Shown here piece by piece: positions 6,600 through 14,548 of a DNA stretch of 46,625 bases; positions within the stretch are counted from its first letter, which is position 1, and the number at the start of each line of letters is the position of its first letter. The DNA comes from a bacterium (GTDB lineage Bacteria; Elusimicrobiota; Elusimicrobia; UBA1565; UBA9628): the NCBI GenBank assembly GCA_021799485.1, contig JAJZAK010000016.1:1-46625 (forward strand), read 5' to 3'. Below the pieces are notes generated by a model. It was given only the letters and a program-made list of their open reading frames with translations, searched no databases and was not told the DNA's origin. The translations under genes were made by a program, and so were the position numbers.

Positions 6600-7391
6600 A
6601 TGAGCGATTCGCGAAACGTCGTCAACACGGGGTTCGTGGGGTTCGACAAGTTGACGGGAGGGCTTCGCGGCGGCGACCTCGTCTGCTTGGCGTCGCGGCC
6701 GGGCACGGGCAAGTCGTCGTTGGCGCTCAACATCGCCTTCAACGTCGCCACGGCCGAACGTCCTAAGGCCGTTCTCATCTTTTCGCTGGAGCTGACCGCG
6801 ATCCAAGTCGCGGCCCGTCTCTATGCGTTGAAGACCGGAACGCCTTCCTGGCGAGATGCGGATGACTCTTGGCCGGCCGCAAGCTCGGCCTTGAATGACG
6901 TTCCCTTCTATATCGTCGATAAGGGCGGCCTCGGCGTGAAAGACATGGCTGTCGTGGGGCGCAAAATGAAGGATGAACCGCGTCGGCGGGAGCCCGTCGG
7001 CATGGTCATCGTCGACTATTTTCAGCTCGTCGGCGGGCCGGGAGGGTGGGCGGGGGACCGTGCGGGGGAGATGCGGCTAATCGCTCAGGGCCTCAAGGCT
7101 CTCGCCCGCGAATTGGACGCGCCGATACTGGTCGTCAGTCAGCTCGCCAGGCGCGCGCCCAAGAATGGCGAGCCTGAGAGCCCTCGGGTGGATGACCTCC
7201 GTGAGGCTCACGCCATCGTGGAATGCGCCGACGTCGTCGCCCTGCTCCATCGGCCCGGCAACGGCCGCCCCAACATGCCGCTCGGCGAGCGCGAAGAGGC
7301 TGAGCTTCTCGTCGTCAAGAACAAACGGGGGCCGCGCGGTGTCGTGCGGCTCGATTTCTTCAAGGACTCCCTGCGGTTTCGGGAGCGTTGA
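6600..7391 (+). CDS. DnaB-like RecA-fold ATPase (helicase core only)
   Basis: A 263-residue protein matching only the C-terminal ATPase domain of replicative DnaB helicases. Visible motifs: Walker A S-R-P-G-T-G-K-S-S (about residues 34-42), S-L-E-L, Walker B V-I-V-D-Y-F-Q-L, the V-V-S-Q-L polar motif, and a K-N-K-R-G-P-R-G segment corresponding to the DnaB arginine-finger region. The N-terminal primase-binding domain of full DnaB (about 450 residues) is absent. The start at 6600 follows AAGGAGG (6588-6594). It is likely the replication or recombination helicase of the element, or a RecA-like loader. Family assignment is firm; the exact role is inferred. Confidence 0.85.
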   Translation: MSDSRNVVNTGFVGFDKLTGGLRGGDLVCLASRPGTGKSSLALNIAFNVATAERPKAVLIFSLELTAIQVAARLYALKTGTPSWRDADDSWPAASSALNDVPFYIVDKGGLGVKDMAVVGRKMKDEPRRREPVGMVIVDYFQLVGGPGGWAGDRAGEMRLIAQGLKALARELDAPILVVSQLARRAPKNGEPESPRVDDLREAHAIVECADVVALLHRPGNGRPNMPLGEREEAELLVVKNKRGPRGVVRLDFFKDSLRFRER

Positions 7392-7441
7392 TTTGAGGGA
7401 TGGAGGGGCAAGGCCCCGAATGACATGTCGGAAAAGGAGAA

Positions 7442-7642
7442 ATGACTGAAATGCCGAGGCCGAAAAGGTTGGAGGAAGAGAGTTTGCAGAAACTGTTACA
7501 GCGATTGGGTTCCGGCGACAAGGAGGCCGGGGACGTCCTGGAGGCCCAACTAAAAGAAACGGAACGAAAACTCAGAGATGGAGAGGCCGTGGTCCGCACG
7601 ATGCGGCGCAAGCTCGGCGCGCGCTCACGGCGGCGTCCTTAG
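7442..7642 (+). CDS. Small coiled-coil protein
   Basis: A 66-residue, highly charged protein (E-E-E-S-L-Q-K-L-L-Q-R-L and K-E-T-E-R-K-L-R-D-G-E) that should form a long helix or coiled coil, with a basic tail R-S-R-R-R-P. It is preceded by AAGGAG. No family was recognised. It lies directly before the winged-helix gene. Confidence 0.5.
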   Translation: MTEMPRPKRLEEESLQKLLQRLGSGDKEAGDVLEAQLKETERKLRDGEAVVRTMRRKLGARSRRRP

Positions 7643-7690
7643 GTGCACAAGGAGATCGCGAAAACGGCCATGCAATCCGGGGAGCGTTCG

Positions 7691-8401
7691 ATGAACAATC
7701 TGCGGGATAAATTCAGCAGGTTCTTGCAGTCGGTTGTCCAAATAATTGAGGAGAGCGTCTCGGGACAGCGTCGTCGGCGTGCGGCTCCCGTGATCCCGAT
7801 GTTCATTACCTTGCCTAGGAATGCGAAGCTGTGGCCTTGGGAGATACGAGCGGATGACTTCGCAAGGGCTCTGCGGCTGACCCTCGCTCTCCGACGGGAG
7901 TCGGAAGAGATATTGAAAATCGAGTTCGGAACCACATTGGCGAAGAGGGTTTCGAGAATAATGCGCAAGACGGGTCTAATCCGCAAGTCCAAAGGCCCTG
8001 GCGGGTGGGCGATAGATCATGACCGAATGGAGTCGAAGCTCGCCGCGATGACGGCTTTCCCCAGCGAGAGTCTCGCCGTCGAGGTGGACGGGCAGATGCA
8101 GAAGGTCCGTCTTGTGTCGGCAACGGCGCGGCCCGGAGTCTCCGCCGAGGACTTTGAGCGCGCCTTGAGGATCATCTTGGAACGGAGACGGGTTTCGTAT
8201 GACCTCTTGAGGTCCCAGATCGGTTCCTCGTGCCGGGCGGCGATCCTGCTGAGCCTTCTGGAGGCCAATGGCGCGATCTCCCGGTGCCGGGAGACAGGGT
8301 GGCAGATTCACTTCGACCGTATCGAGGACTGCCTGCGAGTTTACTTCCCAGAAACCAAGGACCGATTTATGGCCCATACGGCCATAAAAAGGAGGGGATG
8401 A
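7691..8401 (+). CDS. Tandem FtsK-gamma-like winged-helix protein
   Basis: The ATG at 7691 has GGGGAG about 7 bases upstream; an in-frame GTG at 7643, touching the previous stop, is an alternative. The protein contains two related units of about 60 residues. Each starts F-A/E-R-A-L-R, continues with a rr-x-S/E-x-x-x-L segment, and ends L-x-x-x-G...G-W-x-I-x-x-D-R-x-E. This is the pattern of the FtsK/SpoIIIE gamma domain, a winged helix that reads DNA polarity motifs. No ATPase part is attached. It is probably a sequence-specific DNA-binding protein of the element. The repeat is visible; the family name is my judgement. Confidence 0.6.
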   Translation: MNNLRDKFSRFLQSVVQIIEESVSGQRRRRAAPVIPMFITLPRNAKLWPWEIRADDFARALRLTLALRRESEEILKIEFGTTLAKRVSRIMRKTGLIRKSKGPGGWAIDHDRMESKLAAMTAFPSESLAVEVDGQMQKVRLVSATARPGVSAEDFERALRIILERRRVSYDLLRSQIGSSCRAAILLSLLEANGAISRCRETGWQIHFDRIEDCLRVYFPETKDRFMAHTAIKRRG

Positions 8402-8405
8402 ACAG

Positions 8406-8651
8406 ATGACAATGCAGCAAACCTTGTTAGAGCTGGAGGACATCATCAACAGCGTTGATGAGTCCCCGGCGTCCCTCAAGGTCGCACGTAAGCGCCTCAA
8501 GGCTCTCAATGCCGAACTGGCGCGGGTCAAGGGCCTGTTGCTAACGGCCAAGAACCCGCGGCGGGGAACGAAGGCCCTAAGAGAGCTGCGGGACTACTTC
8601 GGAAGCAGGGAGGATGTTCTTCGGCGACTCGGAGAGTTCTTCGGGCAATAG
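8406..8651 (+). CDS. Small helical hypothetical protein
   Basis: An 81-residue protein, almost entirely helical and charged, with no recognised domain. It is preceded by GGAGGGG. It follows the winged-helix gene by 4 bp and is probably co-transcribed with it. Confidence 0.5.
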   Translation: MTMQQTLLELEDIINSVDESPASLKVARKRLKALNAELARVKGLLLTAKNPRRGTKALRELRDYFGSREDVLRRLGEFFGQ

Positions 8652-8737
8652 GACGCCATGAGGATGCGGTCTGCATTGAAATGAAATAAAACGACGCGAT
8701 CTGTTCCCCTCGGCGCGCCAGCGCCTGAACGTATCCG

Positions 8738-8794
8738 GGCCGTCCCGCTGGCGAGGGACGGCCTTGATTTGCAGGCGCAATAAGGGCCTGCAAA
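8738..8794 (+). promoter_or_regulatory. Two adjacent perfect hairpins in a leader
   Basis: GGCCGTCCC (8738-8746) pairs with GGGACGGCC (8755-8763), then TTTGCAGGC (8768-8776) pairs with GCCTGCAAA (8786-8794). The second stem ends at the AAAAGGAG ribosome-binding site of the gene at 8806. The first could act as a weak terminator (followed by TTGATTT). The second could control ribosome access. Confidence 0.45.
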
Positions 8795-8805
8795 AAGGAG
8801 ACGCA

Positions 8806-8973
8806 ATGGAAACCAGACGCATGATGACGGTTTTGGCGACCGTCGTTGAAGTTCCTCGCAAGCCTATTACCGTAATGGCATGGGTGAGCGATTGGTCCCC
8901 GAACCGTCACGGGATGGTTGACCGCCCCGCGGGTGTCGGACGCGCCCCAAAGGCTAAAAAGAAGCCTGTTTGA
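8806..8973 (+). CDS. Short hypothetical protein
   Basis: A 55-residue frame starting at ATG 8806 after AAAAAGGAG. The protein begins M-E-T-R-R-M-M and ends in a lysine-rich tail; no domain was recognised. Two strong hairpins directly precede it, and a third GC-rich hairpin lies near 9048-9070 after it. It could be a leader peptide or a small regulator. Confidence 0.4.
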   Translation: METRRMMTVLATVVEVPRKPITVMAWVSDWSPNRHGMVDRPAGVGRAPKAKKKPV

Positions 8974-9180
8974 GGCGCCCAAGGCACACGGCATGACACG
9001 GAATGGAATGGTGTGGTTTCCCGGGGCCGCCATCCCGTAACGACGTTCGGCCGCCCTGGCGGGGGCGGTCCCGTTCTCAACAGGTGAACGTGACAAAGTC
9101 GTGAGAGGTTAGACGGGACGGACGATGAGCGACGCCGATTTGAACGCTCATTGGAAATGCGAAAATTGAGGGACGATCCC

Positions 9181-10401
9181 ATGCCACCAAGAAAGCCCCG
9201 GGCCCGCAGCAAAGGACGCGCAGAATCCGCCGCTACGCCGTCGGCCGATGGTCATAAGGCCGGGGCACGGGTCTCGCGCGGCGGGATCGCGCTCACCCCC
9301 GATCAAGAGCGCGCCCAGGAGGCGATCTTCGGTTGGCTCCGCGCGAAGAAGAAGCAGGTCCTGACCCTCGGCGGCTTCGCCGGTACGGGCAAGACGACCG
9401 TCATCGCGGAGACGATCAACCGCCTCGAAGACCGCCCCTCGATCGGCTTCTGCTGCTTCACGGGCAAGGCCGCGGACGTCCTGCGCTCCAAGATCGTGGC
9501 CGCCGAGGCGCTGCAAGGCGGGGACTACGTCGGCACGATCCACGGGCTCATCTACGAGCTCGAAGAGGACACGGGACGCAAGACCCTCCGATGGAGGAAG
9601 CGCGAGCGCATCCGGCCCGATCTTCTCGTGGTTGACGAAGCCTCCATGGTCTCCAACGAAATATGGACCGATCTCTGTTCCTTTAACGTTCCCATCCTCG
9701 CCGTGGGCGACCACGGCCAGCTCCCGCCCGTGGAGGACCGATACAACCTCATGGAGAACCCCGACGTCCGCCTCGAGATCATCCATCGGCAGGCTCAGGA
9801 GAGTCCGATCGTGAAACTCTCGATGATGGCGAGGCTCGACGGCGAGATTCCCGTCGGTGACTACGGGCCGGGCGTCCTCAAGACCCGCGACGCCGAGGAC
9901 GCGCCGTGGAAGATGCCGCTCGCGAAAACCATGTTTTTGTGCGGGCGCAACCGCATGCGTATTGCTCTCAACGCGGAGATCAGGCGCCGTCTCGACATCG
10001 AATCACCCGAGCCTGTGGTCGGTGATCGTGTCATCTGCCTGCGCAACTCCCGCAAGCATAAGGTGTTCAACGGGATGTTGGGCTCGATCGAGGCGATAGA
10101 CCCCGCGGGCGAGCAACATTGGTCGGCCGAGATCGCTATGGATTCCGACATCCGATTCAGCGGGAACATCCTCCGCGCGCAGTTCGGCCTCGACCGCACG
10201 CTCGATTTCGAGGAGGCCCAAGGCGGTTGCTTGTTCGACTGGGGATACGCCCTGACCGTCCATAAGGCGCAGGGAAGCGAGGCCCCGCATGTCGTCCTAT
10301 TTGAGGAGCGGTTCTCTCAGATGACGGACGACGAATGGCGGCGGTGGCTTTATACCGGCGTCACCCGCGCCTCCCGGGACCTCGTCATCGTCGGTTCCTG
10401 A
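9181..10401 (+). CDS. RecD/Dda-like SF1 DNA helicase
   Basis: A 406-residue superfamily 1B helicase. A basic N-terminal tail is followed by Walker A G-F-A-G-T-G-K-T-T (about residue 57), motif Ia, motif II V-V-D-E-A-S, motif III G-D-H-G-Q-L-P-P-V, motif V Y-A-L-T-V-H-K-A-Q-G-S-E and motif VI Y-T-G-V-T-R-A. The size and motif order match phage T4 Dda and stand-alone RecD-like helicases, 5'-to-3' enzymes that assist replication or recombination. The ATG at 9181 is preferred (GAGG upstream); an in-frame ATG at 9157 would add eight residues. With the DnaB-like ATPase it forms the DNA-processing core of the element. Confidence 0.88.
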   Translation: MPPRKPRARSKGRAESAATPSADGHKAGARVSRGGIALTPDQERAQEAIFGWLRAKKKQVLTLGGFAGTGKTTVIAETINRLEDRPSIGFCCFTGKAADVLRSKIVAAEALQGGDYVGTIHGLIYELEEDTGRKTLRWRKRERIRPDLLVVDEASMVSNEIWTDLCSFNVPILAVGDHGQLPPVEDRYNLMENPDVRLEIIHRQAQESPIVKLSMMARLDGEIPVGDYGPGVLKTRDAEDAPWKMPLAKTMFLCGRNRMRIALNAEIRRRLDIESPEPVVGDRVICLRNSRKHKVFNGMLGSIEAIDPAGEQHWSAEIAMDSDIRFSGNILRAQFGLDRTLDFEEAQGGCLFDWGYALTVHKAQGSEAPHVVLFEERFSQMTDDEWRRWLYTGVTRASRDLVIVGS

Positions 10402-10489
10402 AAATAGCTCGGGGCGTCCGAGGTATATAATGTTGGGAAACAATTCATCAGGCGCACGGACTTGAAAGCCGAATTGGTGGAGGGAACAA

Positions 10490-10747
10490 GTGAATCGAAA
10501 TGAAAAAGATGCAGAAAAGGATCGTCGAGTAGGCGTCCAAATCCGTCAGAAAATAAACGAGATGAGGCATACGGTGGAACAGGAAGTTCTCAGACGGATA
10601 GCTGTGACTCCGATGATATCGCAAGAGAATAGGGAGCAAGTAAGACGAGAGGTCCTTGAGCGAATTGCGCATGAATTTGAGGATGAGGTCCCTGTCGATC
10701 AAATTCGTCGCTTAGTGGAGGAGGTTGCGAAGAGAAAAACCCAGTAA
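10490..10747 (+). CDS. Small charged helical protein
   Basis: An 85-residue protein from GTG 10490 with GGAGGG just upstream. It is highly charged and predicted helical, with no domain recognised. Its base composition is slightly more AT-rich than the surrounding genes. The next gene starts 5 bp after its stop, so the two probably form a pair. Confidence 0.5.
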   Translation: MNRNEKDAEKDRRVGVQIRQKINEMRHTVEQEVLRRIAVTPMISQENREQVRREVLERIAHEFEDEVPVDQIRRLVEEVAKRKTQ

Positions 10748-10752
10748 TACTT

Positions 10753-11457
10753 ATGGCACGATTGAACGTGGATGAAGTAGTCCGGATAGTTCGAGGCTTT
10801 TATGCGACCCCGGACACAGCAGTGGTTGAAGGCGCGCTAGCAAAGATTTTCAGTAGCCCCAAGGAGTGGTTGGGAGACCCGGAGAGTGTTTGCGTGCGCC
10901 TGTTGGTAATCGACTCCGCTTATAACTCAAACCTTCGGTATTTCAAGGCGCGGCTTCCCGCGACGCGAGTCATCGCGCGGAATGCGGGTCGAATCATGTC
11001 GACGGTCGACTCTAGGGGCAATAATGCGGAAGAGATCGGCCGCCTTCTCGGTCATTTGGTTGCGGAGACCGCGAGCGAGGGCGCTGCGGCCAATGTGCCT
11101 TCCGCGATAAGCAAGTTTCTTCATTTCGTGGGCCCTGAGGTGTTCCCGATCTGGGATAACTTCGCACTCAAATCGTGGAGGTCGGTGCTTAAGGAAGCGA
11201 AGAGCCTTGGTTGTTCGATCCCGGGTGAGGTCCACGTTTCGGCATCTGCCGATTGGAGCACCAACTACACAGGGCTCGTGAATTTTTATCGTTGGCTTAT
11301 CGATTCGCTGATGGGTCCGGATGACCGCGCAAAGATGGAGAAGGTCGCCCGAGAAACCCCCGCGAAGACCCTTTTAGCGGTTCTTGATAAGGCGTTTTGG
11401 GCCGCAGGGGGCGGAGTGCTCCATGCGGGCGACGGGATGCGATGGCTGCTTCCCTGA
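10753..11457 (+). CDS. Hypothetical protein, possible HhH-glycosylase-like fold
   Basis: A 234-residue soluble protein. A helical N-terminus is followed by a segment V-R-L-L-V-I-D-S-A-Y and by S-K-F-L-H-F-V-G-P-E-V-F-P-I-W-D-N near residue 120. An S/A-K-x-L-H...P-x-x-x-P-x-x-D pattern of this type occurs in uncharacterised families related to HhH DNA glycosylases (DUF6308-like), where the Lys and Asp would be key residues. That link is tentative. The gene is convergent with the integrase, 42 bp away, and belongs to the cargo end of the element. Confidence 0.45.
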   Translation: MARLNVDEVVRIVRGFYATPDTAVVEGALAKIFSSPKEWLGDPESVCVRLLVIDSAYNSNLRYFKARLPATRVIARNAGRIMSTVDSRGNNAEEIGRLLGHLVAETASEGAAANVPSAISKFLHFVGPEVFPIWDNFALKSWRSVLKEAKSLGCSIPGEVHVSASADWSTNYTGLVNFYRWLIDSLMGPDDRAKMEKVARETPAKTLLAVLDKAFWAAGGGVLHAGDGMRWLLP

Positions 11458-11499
11458 GTTGATGCGTTATTTTGAGTACGATAATGGATGTTTGCGTAC

Positions 11500-12450
11500 T
11501 CATCCCTCCGGCTTGAGGTTGGCGGCCACGATCCGCGCCACCTCGCCCGCCAGGTCCTGGCGGTTGTCGTCGTAGGCGTTCAGGACGCGCACGTCGCGGT
11601 GCCGCGAGAAGCGTTGGACGCGCCTGACGTCGCCTCCCAGGAGGTCCAGGGCCTCCGTGATCGCGGCGTGACGCAACCCATGCGGTCGGCCGAGGCCCAG
11701 GCCCTTCACGAGCCTGTAGAGACTCGTCCCCGTCAGCCGCGAGCCCTTCCCCGCCCGGTCGAAGTTCGTGAACAAGGGCCCAGGCTCATTCCCGCGCGCC
11801 TCGATCCACGCGACAAGCGCGTCACGCGTCTCGGGTGGCAACGTGAGCGTCGCCCGTGCCGTCCTGCCCTTGCCGAGAACCGCGATCATCCCCGCCGACA
11901 TGTCGACATGCCCGACGTCCAGGGACACGACCTCCCCGCGGCGGAGGCCGAGATCGTGCATGACGCGCAGGATCGCCGTGTCGCGCCGCGCCTTCGCTCC
12001 TGGTCGCCTGGCGAGCATGGCGAGTGCCTTCCTGATCGCCGCCGTCCCAGGACCCCGCATGTCGCCATGATCCGACTTCACGTTCTCGACCTCGAGGGAC
12101 CAGGACACGAGGCCCAGCGTCCTGGCGAGCTTGACCATGGCCCTCAACGCCGCGAGACGCCTGTTGACCGTCGCCGGACGCAGTCCTCGCTCGACCAGGA
12201 CGTTCCTGTAGCCCAGGACGAGGGCGTTGGCGTCGCCAGCCGGCATGACGAGCAGGCGTCGCGTGGCGTCGTCGGCGTCGCCCGCCCCAACGTGGGACGC
12301 GAAGTCGGCGAGGTCCTGGCGGTAGGCGCGGATCGTGAGGGCGTTGCGGCCCGACAGAAACGCCTGCACCAACGCCGACGCGCGGTCCTGGACGGGCGGC
12401 GTGTCGGCGCGAACGACGATCTCGTGTCGAGACTTGTCGCGCGGGGTCAC
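11500..12450 (-). CDS. Tyrosine recombinase / integrase
   Basis: A 316-residue site-specific recombinase of the XerC/D-integrase family. The N-terminal SAM-like core-binding domain (about residues 20-115) includes S-G-R-N-A-L-T-I-R-A-Y. The catalytic domain has the first Arg in L-G-L-R-R-G-E-V, Lys in L-G-K-G-R-T-A-R, H-x-x-R in H-G-L-R-H-A-A, and the second His and nucleophile Tyr in S-R-H-R-D-V-R-V-L-N-A-Y. The GTG start (12450-12448) overlaps the radC stop as GTGA, so the pair is one operon under the promoter at 12993-13021. It probably moves the surrounding element; the tRNA-like repeats at 16.0 and 35.9 kb are candidate targets. Confidence 0.88.
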   Translation of the reverse strand: MTPRDKSRHEIVVRADTPPVQDRASALVQAFLSGRNALTIRAYRQDLADFASHVGAGDADDATRRLLVMPAGDANALVLGYRNVLVERGLRPATVNRRLAALRAMVKLARTLGLVSWSLEVENVKSDHGDMRGPGTAAIRKALAMLARRPGAKARRDTAILRVMHDLGLRRGEVVSLDVGHVDMSAGMIAVLGKGRTARATLTLPPETRDALVAWIEARGNEPGPLFTNFDRAGKGSRLTGTSLYRLVKGLGLGRPHGLRHAAITEALDLLGGDVRRVQRFSRHRDVRVLNAYDDNRQDLAGEVARIVAANLKPEG

Positions 12451-12869
12451 AGGAGGCCCTTCTCCTTGAAGGAGAAGAACCCGCCGTCGTCCGTCACGAT
12501 CAGGTGATCGATGAGCGGCACGCCCAGGAGCTTGCCCGCCTCCACGAGCCTCTCGGTCGTGCGCATGTCCTCGGGCGACGGCGCGGGGTCGCCGCTCGGG
12601 TGGTTGTGCATGACGATGATCCCTACCGCGTTGGATAAGATCGCCGCCTTGAAGACCTCGCGCGGGTGGACCAAGCTCTGCGTCAACGTGCCGACGGAGA
12701 CGATCTCCCATCCAAGGACGCGATTGCGCGCGTCGAGGTCGAGCCTCACGAACGTCTCGCGGTCGCGACGCAGCAAGACGCGACTCATGAAGCGGAACAC
12801 CTTCGCTGGAGTGTCGAGAACCGCCGTCGATCTGCGGCCCTCCCGAACGACCATCAACCGAGTCTTCAA
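12447..12869 (-). CDS. radC: RadC-like JAB/MPN-domain protein
   Basis: A 140-residue protein consisting of the RadC C-terminal JAMM domain only. The metal-site motif is H-N-H-P-S-G-D-P-x-P-S-x-E-D. The helix-hairpin-helix region of full-length RadC (about 220 residues) is missing, as in many phage and plasmid RadC proteins. The preferred start is TTG 12869 because GGAGGAGG lies five bases before it; ATG 12854 is the alternative. RadC-type proteins are frequent on mobile elements, but their biochemical role is not settled. The leader contains a strong hairpin (12895-12924). Confidence 0.85.
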   Translation of the reverse strand: MKTRLMVVREGRRSTAVLDTPAKVFRFMSRVLLRRDRETFVRLDLDARNRVLGWEIVSVGTLTQSLVHPREVFKAAILSNAVGIIVMHNHPSGDPAPSPEDMRTTERLVEAGKLLGVPLIDHLIVTDDGGFFSFKEKGLL

Positions 12870-12894
12870 TGTCGCCTCCTCCCCCAGGAAGCCG

Positions 12895-12924
12895 TGAGGC
12901 GGGGCCCCGAGGGCGCCCGCCTCA
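12895..12924 (-). promoter_or_regulatory. Hairpin in the radC-integrase leader
   Basis: TGAGGCGGG (12895-12903) and CCCGCCTCA (12916-12924) form a perfect 9-bp stem in the untranslated leader. It lies between the promoter at 12993-13021 and the radC ribosome-binding site and could modulate expression of the integrase operon. Confidence 0.45.
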
Positions 12925-12992
12925 TGCCCTTTTAGCCGAGTATCTTTAGCCTCCCCTCGGAAAGCCGGGGGTCAAATCCGGGAGGTCGCAGA

Positions 12993-13064
12993 AGTTTACC
13001 AGCGGTTCCAAAGTTTGTCAATATCGATTAGATATTGAAAAGATAGCTCCCATGGAGCTATAAT
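12993..13064. promoter_or_regulatory. Divergent promoter pair with two palindromic operators
   Basis: Minus strand: TTGACA (13021-13016), 17-bp spacer, TAAACT (12998-12993), reading into radC-integrase. Plus strand: TTGAAA (13035-13040), 18-bp spacer, TATAAT (13059-13064), reading into the Arc-like gene at 13081. Inverted repeat 1, CAATATC (13019-13025)/GATATTG (13031-13037), covers both -35 boxes. Inverted repeat 2, ATAGCTCC (13043-13050)/GGAGCTAT (13054-13061), fills the plus-strand spacer and touches its -10 box. This geometry lets one repressor shut off both directions. Confidence 0.7.
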
Positions 13065-13080
13065 CCCCGCCGAGGACCCC

Positions 13081-13260
13081 ATGCGCCGCCGCGAACCCGT
13101 CCAACCCTTCATCCTGCGCCTGCCCAAGTCCCTCCACAAGCTCCTGACCGAGGCGGCCTTCCAGGACAGGCGGTCGGCCAACGACGAGATGATCGTCGCC
13201 CTGGAACAGTGGATTGGGTTGCGCGGGACCCGTCAGGGACGCAAGACCAAGCGCGGCTGA
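13081..13260 (+). CDS. Arc-like ribbon-helix-helix repressor
   Basis: A 59-residue protein with the Arc/MetJ fold signature. A beta-strand (Q-P-F-I-L-R-L-P) is followed by K-S-L-H-K-L-L-T-E-A-A helix A, then R-R-S-A-N-D-E-M-I-V-A-L-E-Q-W helix B with the conserved S-x-N-x-E-M/I pattern, and a basic tail. RHH dimers bind short inverted repeats, and two such repeats lie in its own promoter, shared with radC-integrase. The leader is only about 10 nt with GAGG close to the start. It likely represses itself and the integrase operon, keeping the element quiescent. Confidence 0.75.
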   Translation: MRRREPVQPFILRLPKSLHKLLTEAAFQDRRSANDEMIVALEQWIGLRGTRQGRKTKRG

Positions 13261-13309
13261 GGGCTACTTTTATCCGAAATTGGATAAAGGTTCCCTTCGC
13301 GACGGCCGC

Positions 13310-14548
13310 TTAGGGGGTACCTTCCTCCTGGCCGTCTGGATCGTAGAGCGGCGGTCGCGGGCGCCCGGTCCCGTCCTGGATCCGCTTCGTGGCCTTCTTG
13401 AGAAGGTCGGTCATGACCTTGCTTTCCTCATCGGTCAGGACACCGGCGATTTCCATGAACTTCTCGCGGGCGTACTTGTTCTTCGTTTCCTCGTCGTCAC
13501 GAGCGACGGGGTGCTCGCCGTCCACGCGTTGCCCCATCATGGCGAGGTTCGCGATCTTGACCGCGGTGCTCTCGACCACGTCCATGCTGACGAGGCGTTG
13601 GCGAGCCAGGATGGCGGCGATGAGCTTGATCGCCAGCTCGCGCAGGATCACAACCGCGCCAAGACGCGTGTAGTCGAGTTCGTCCATGGCCTTGACGATG
13701 TCCGCGATCTTGGGCTCGTCCGCGAGGTCGATGAAGCGCATGGCGATCTCGCTGGGGATAACGCCCGACGCGCCACCGGGGTCCACGATGACGCCCGACG
13801 CGGACGGAGCCAGGGCGCTCATGGCCGTGCCCACCTCCTTGGCGACCCTTCCTACCTCCCCGCCCCGCGCCTTGGCCGCCTCGAGCATCCTCGCCGCGTT
13901 GCGGGCGGTGGCGTTGTGGCGGGGATCAGCGCGCTCCTGGGGGGCGATGCCCAGCTTCTGGCACCACGAGTTGACCGTGCGTTGCTCGACCGAGAACTGC
14001 TCCGCGGCTTGGGCCGTGCCAAGCGCGCCCACGACGCGGCGGAACTCCGCGATCTCGGCATCCGTCTTGGGCCCGCCTCGTCCGAAGCCTTCCTTCGTTC
14101 CAGACGAAGATGTTCCAGTTCCAGAGGGCTCGTGGGTCGCGCCTTTTAGACGAGTCAAGGCGGATTTCGGGTCCTCGACGTTCCTTTCGCTGGAATTTTC
14201 CAGGTCGCGGACACTCCCTGAAACCAATAGCGGCGCGTCCGCGGAAGTTGGATTGATCGAGGGACGCTCGATCTCGACCATGGCGTCGAGCGGCTCGTTC
14301 GTGGCGGGGGTCGTCTCGGGATCGTCGTCGACGCGGAAATACGACGCGTCGTGGACTTCCCACTCGATGCCGTCGGCGTCTCGCTCCGTGAACGTGGACG
14401 GGCGGTGCTGGTCGGCGGGGTCCTGGCCGGTCACGGGCGAGGACATATTCGCGGCGACGTTCGCGGGAGCGTTGGGCGCGGACGAGGTCGGCGTGGCTGG
14501 CGTTACTGCGGCGTCGTGCGGCGTTACGGCGTGTTCCGTCGTCGGCAT
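13310..14548 (-). CDS. Hypothetical protein with helix-turn-helix segment
   Basis: A 412-residue protein starting at ATG 14548, chosen for the AAGGAGG just upstream. The first 160 residues are low-complexity (Thr/Ala/Pro-rich, acidic) and probably disordered. Residues about 165-205 contain A-A-E-Q-F-S-V-E-Q-R-T-V-N-S-W, which reads as a helix-turn-helix like those in small terminase subunits and resolvase-type proteins. The C-terminal 200 residues are helical. No family is recognised. It is convergent with the Arc-like gene and may be the element's DNA-recognition or partition-type factor; this is speculative. Confidence 0.55.
   Translation of the reverse strand: MPTTEHAVTPHDAAVTPATPTSSAPNAPANVAANMSSPVTGQDPADQHRPSTFTERDADGIEWEVHDASYFRVDDDPETTPATNEPLDAMVEIERPSINPTSADAPLLVSGSVRDLENSSERNVEDPKSALTRLKGATHEPSGTGTSSSGTKEGFGRGGPKTDAEIAEFRRVVGALGTAQAAEQFSVEQRTVNSWCQKLGIAPQERADPRHNATARNAARMLEAAKARGGEVGRVAKEVGTAMSALAPSASGVIVDPGGASGVIPSEIAMRFIDLADEPKIADIVKAMDELDYTRLGAVVILRELAIKLIAAILARQRLVSMDVVESTAVKIANLAMMGQRVDGEHPVARDDEETKNKYAREKFMEIAGVLTDEESKVMTDLLKKATKRIQDGTGRPRPPLYDPDGQEEGTP

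Noticed and set aside
11488-12507. Long plus-strand open frame of about 340 codons
   Set aside because: It lies entirely opposite the integrase and radC, is rich in Arg/Pro/His without any domain, and has no ribosome-binding site. It is a GC-driven shadow of the minus-strand genes.
433-14548. A complete prophage
   Set aside because: Helicases, RadC and an integrase fit a phage, but no capsid, portal, tail, large terminase, lysis or holin gene could be recognised.
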